NCBI GenBank assembly: GCA_040901705.1
Contig: JBBDYI010000050.1
Span: 1-46,113 of the forward strand
DNA from: PLA5 sp040901705
GTDB taxonomy: Bacteria > Planctomycetota > Planctomycetia > Pirellulales > PLA5
Length of the DNA stretch: 46,113 nt
Reading direction: 5' to 3'
The notes below the pieces were generated by a model. The model had not been told where the DNA came from and searched no databases. It saw only the letters and a list, made by a program, of their open reading frames with translations. The position numbers and the translations under genes were made by a program. Below are positions 45,560-46,113 of this stretch, in pieces; positions within the stretch are counted from its first letter, which is position 1; each line of letters begins with the position of its first letter.

Positions 45560-46113
45560 ATGAACGACGACGTCCAATCCGTGCTGGAGCGATTTCCGCC
45601 GCCGTGCCGACCGGAAAGTTGTCTGTCGCTCGGTTCGGCCGGCGGGTTCAGCGGGGCGGCGATTTGGAAGCTCACCACCCCCTGCGGCGTGCTCGCCCTG
45701 CGTCGGTGGCCGCGGGAACACCCCTCGCCGCAGCGGTTGGCTTGGATTCACGAAGTTGCGGCCCACGCGGCGGCGCACGGATTTGGATTGTTGCCAACAC
45801 CCATTGCGACGCTCGACGGCCAAACGTTCGTCCACCGCGCCGGCCGCTTGTGGGAATTGACGCCCTGGCTTCCCGGCGAAGCAAGTTTTCAGAATCAACC
45901 CAGCCAGCGGCGCTTGGACGCCGCCATGTCCACGTTGGCGCGGTTTCACCGCGCGGTCGAGTCGTTTGAAATCGTCGCAGCACGCCGCGGCCCATCGCCG
46001 GGCGCGATCGACCGCCGCATCCGCATCGCGAAATTGCTGGCCGGAGAACTGGCGGAGCTTGCCGCGGCGCTGGAGTCGCGGCCGATCCCGCGCGAGATCG
46101 CGGAGATCGGCCG
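45560..46113 (+). CDS. APH-family kinase, N-terminal part only
   Basis: The frame opens at ATG 45560 (MNDDVQSVLERF) and stays open to the window edge, giving the first 184 residues. The sequence GSAGGFSGAAIWKLTTPCG then LALRRWP is the glycine-rich start and first strands of the aminoglycoside-phosphotransferase-like fold. WELTPWLPGEA and MSTLARFHRA are typical of the hinge and first C-lobe helices. The catalytic HxDxxxxN loop would lie beyond the window. The strand position that usually carries the nucleotide-binding Lys has Arg (ALRRW). Substrate is unknown; family members phosphorylate sugars, amino acids or antibiotics. No ribosome binding site was seen at this ATG. Confidence 0.8.
   Translation, partial: MNDDVQSVLERFPPPCRPESCLSLGSAGGFSGAAIWKLTTPCGVLALRRWPREHPSPQRLAWIHEVAAHAAAHGFGLLPTPIATLDGQTFVHRAGRLWELTPWLPGEASFQNQPSQRRLDAAMSTLARFHRAVESFEIVAARRGPSPGAIDRRIRIAKLLAGELAELAAALESRPIPREIAEIG

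Noticed and set aside
45127..45969. 280-codon plus-strand frame at the right end
   Set aside because: Out of frame with the APH-family protein that begins at 45560, and it overlaps the metalloprotease N-terminus on the other strand.

Overview
The window looks like a contig from a Planctomycetota genome, most likely Pirellulales-like and probably a metagenome assembly. It has high GC, two runs of N, and a 50-base poly-C at its left end. The taxonomic call rests on gene content: proteins ending in PEP-CTERM sorting tails, a giant secreted protein with the planctomycete N-terminal 'LExRxML' signature plus lamin-tail, CotH and dockerin domains, a Bat-like von Willebrand operon followed by very large Ala-rich coiled-coil genes, an ECF sigma factor next to a giant membrane protein, and a membrane-anchored Ser/Thr kinase. 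No rRNA, tRNA, CRISPR array, transposase or prophage gene was recognised.

Layout. 0.4-3.1 kb: a solitary chemotaxis methylesterase cheB (+) converges on a Ser/Thr protein kinase (-). 3.1-5.4 kb: a sparse region with a REP-like palindrome interrupted by a 10-N gap, a long hairpin, a small ORF, a strong bidirectional terminator and a PEP-CTERM protein with a CHRD domain. 5.4-6.7 kb: an exported leucine-rich-repeat protein. 6.8-16.1 kb (all -): an 1,800-residue secreted CotH/lamin-tail/dockerin protein, a 16-bp tandem repeat beside a 100-N gap, a PEP-CTERM protein, and a putative secreted glycoside hydrolase. The CotH protein and the PEP-CTERM protein together carry five copies of one F-type-lectin-like module.

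16.3-28.7 kb (all -): a run of genes transcribed from right to left. These are a prenyltransferase/squalene-cyclase-repeat protein, a BatA/VWA membrane protein, a second VWA-like membrane protein, a DUF4175-like membrane protein, and a 1,345-residue exported Ala/Gln-rich coiled-coil protein. The last three are joined by 4-bp ATGA overlaps and form one envelope-stress-type operon. The MoxR ATPase and DUF58 protein that normally accompany this set are not in the window. 28.8 kb: a second REP-like palindrome with perfect 27-bp arms. 29.2-35.0 kb (-): an ECF sigma factor followed by a 1,610-residue single-pass membrane protein with a PQQ-like propeller region, plausibly its regulator.

35.6-42.3 kb (all +): argH behind a good sigma70-type promoter, an exported HEAT-repeat protein that also holds a degenerate receiver-like segment, a sigma54 activator with no receiver domain, and an MFS nucleoside-transporter-like protein with an EF-hand pair inserted before its last helix. 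42.6-45.3 kb (-): a large secreted zinc metalloprotease with its own terminator and candidate promoter. From 45.56 kb (+): the start of an APH-family kinase that runs off the window.

The most interesting items are the five F-type-lectin-like modules shared by two neighbouring genes, the EF-hand insertion in the MFS transporter, the exported HEAT plus receiver-like protein beside a receiver-less sigma54 activator, the ECF sigma/giant propeller pair, and the two REP-like palindromes.
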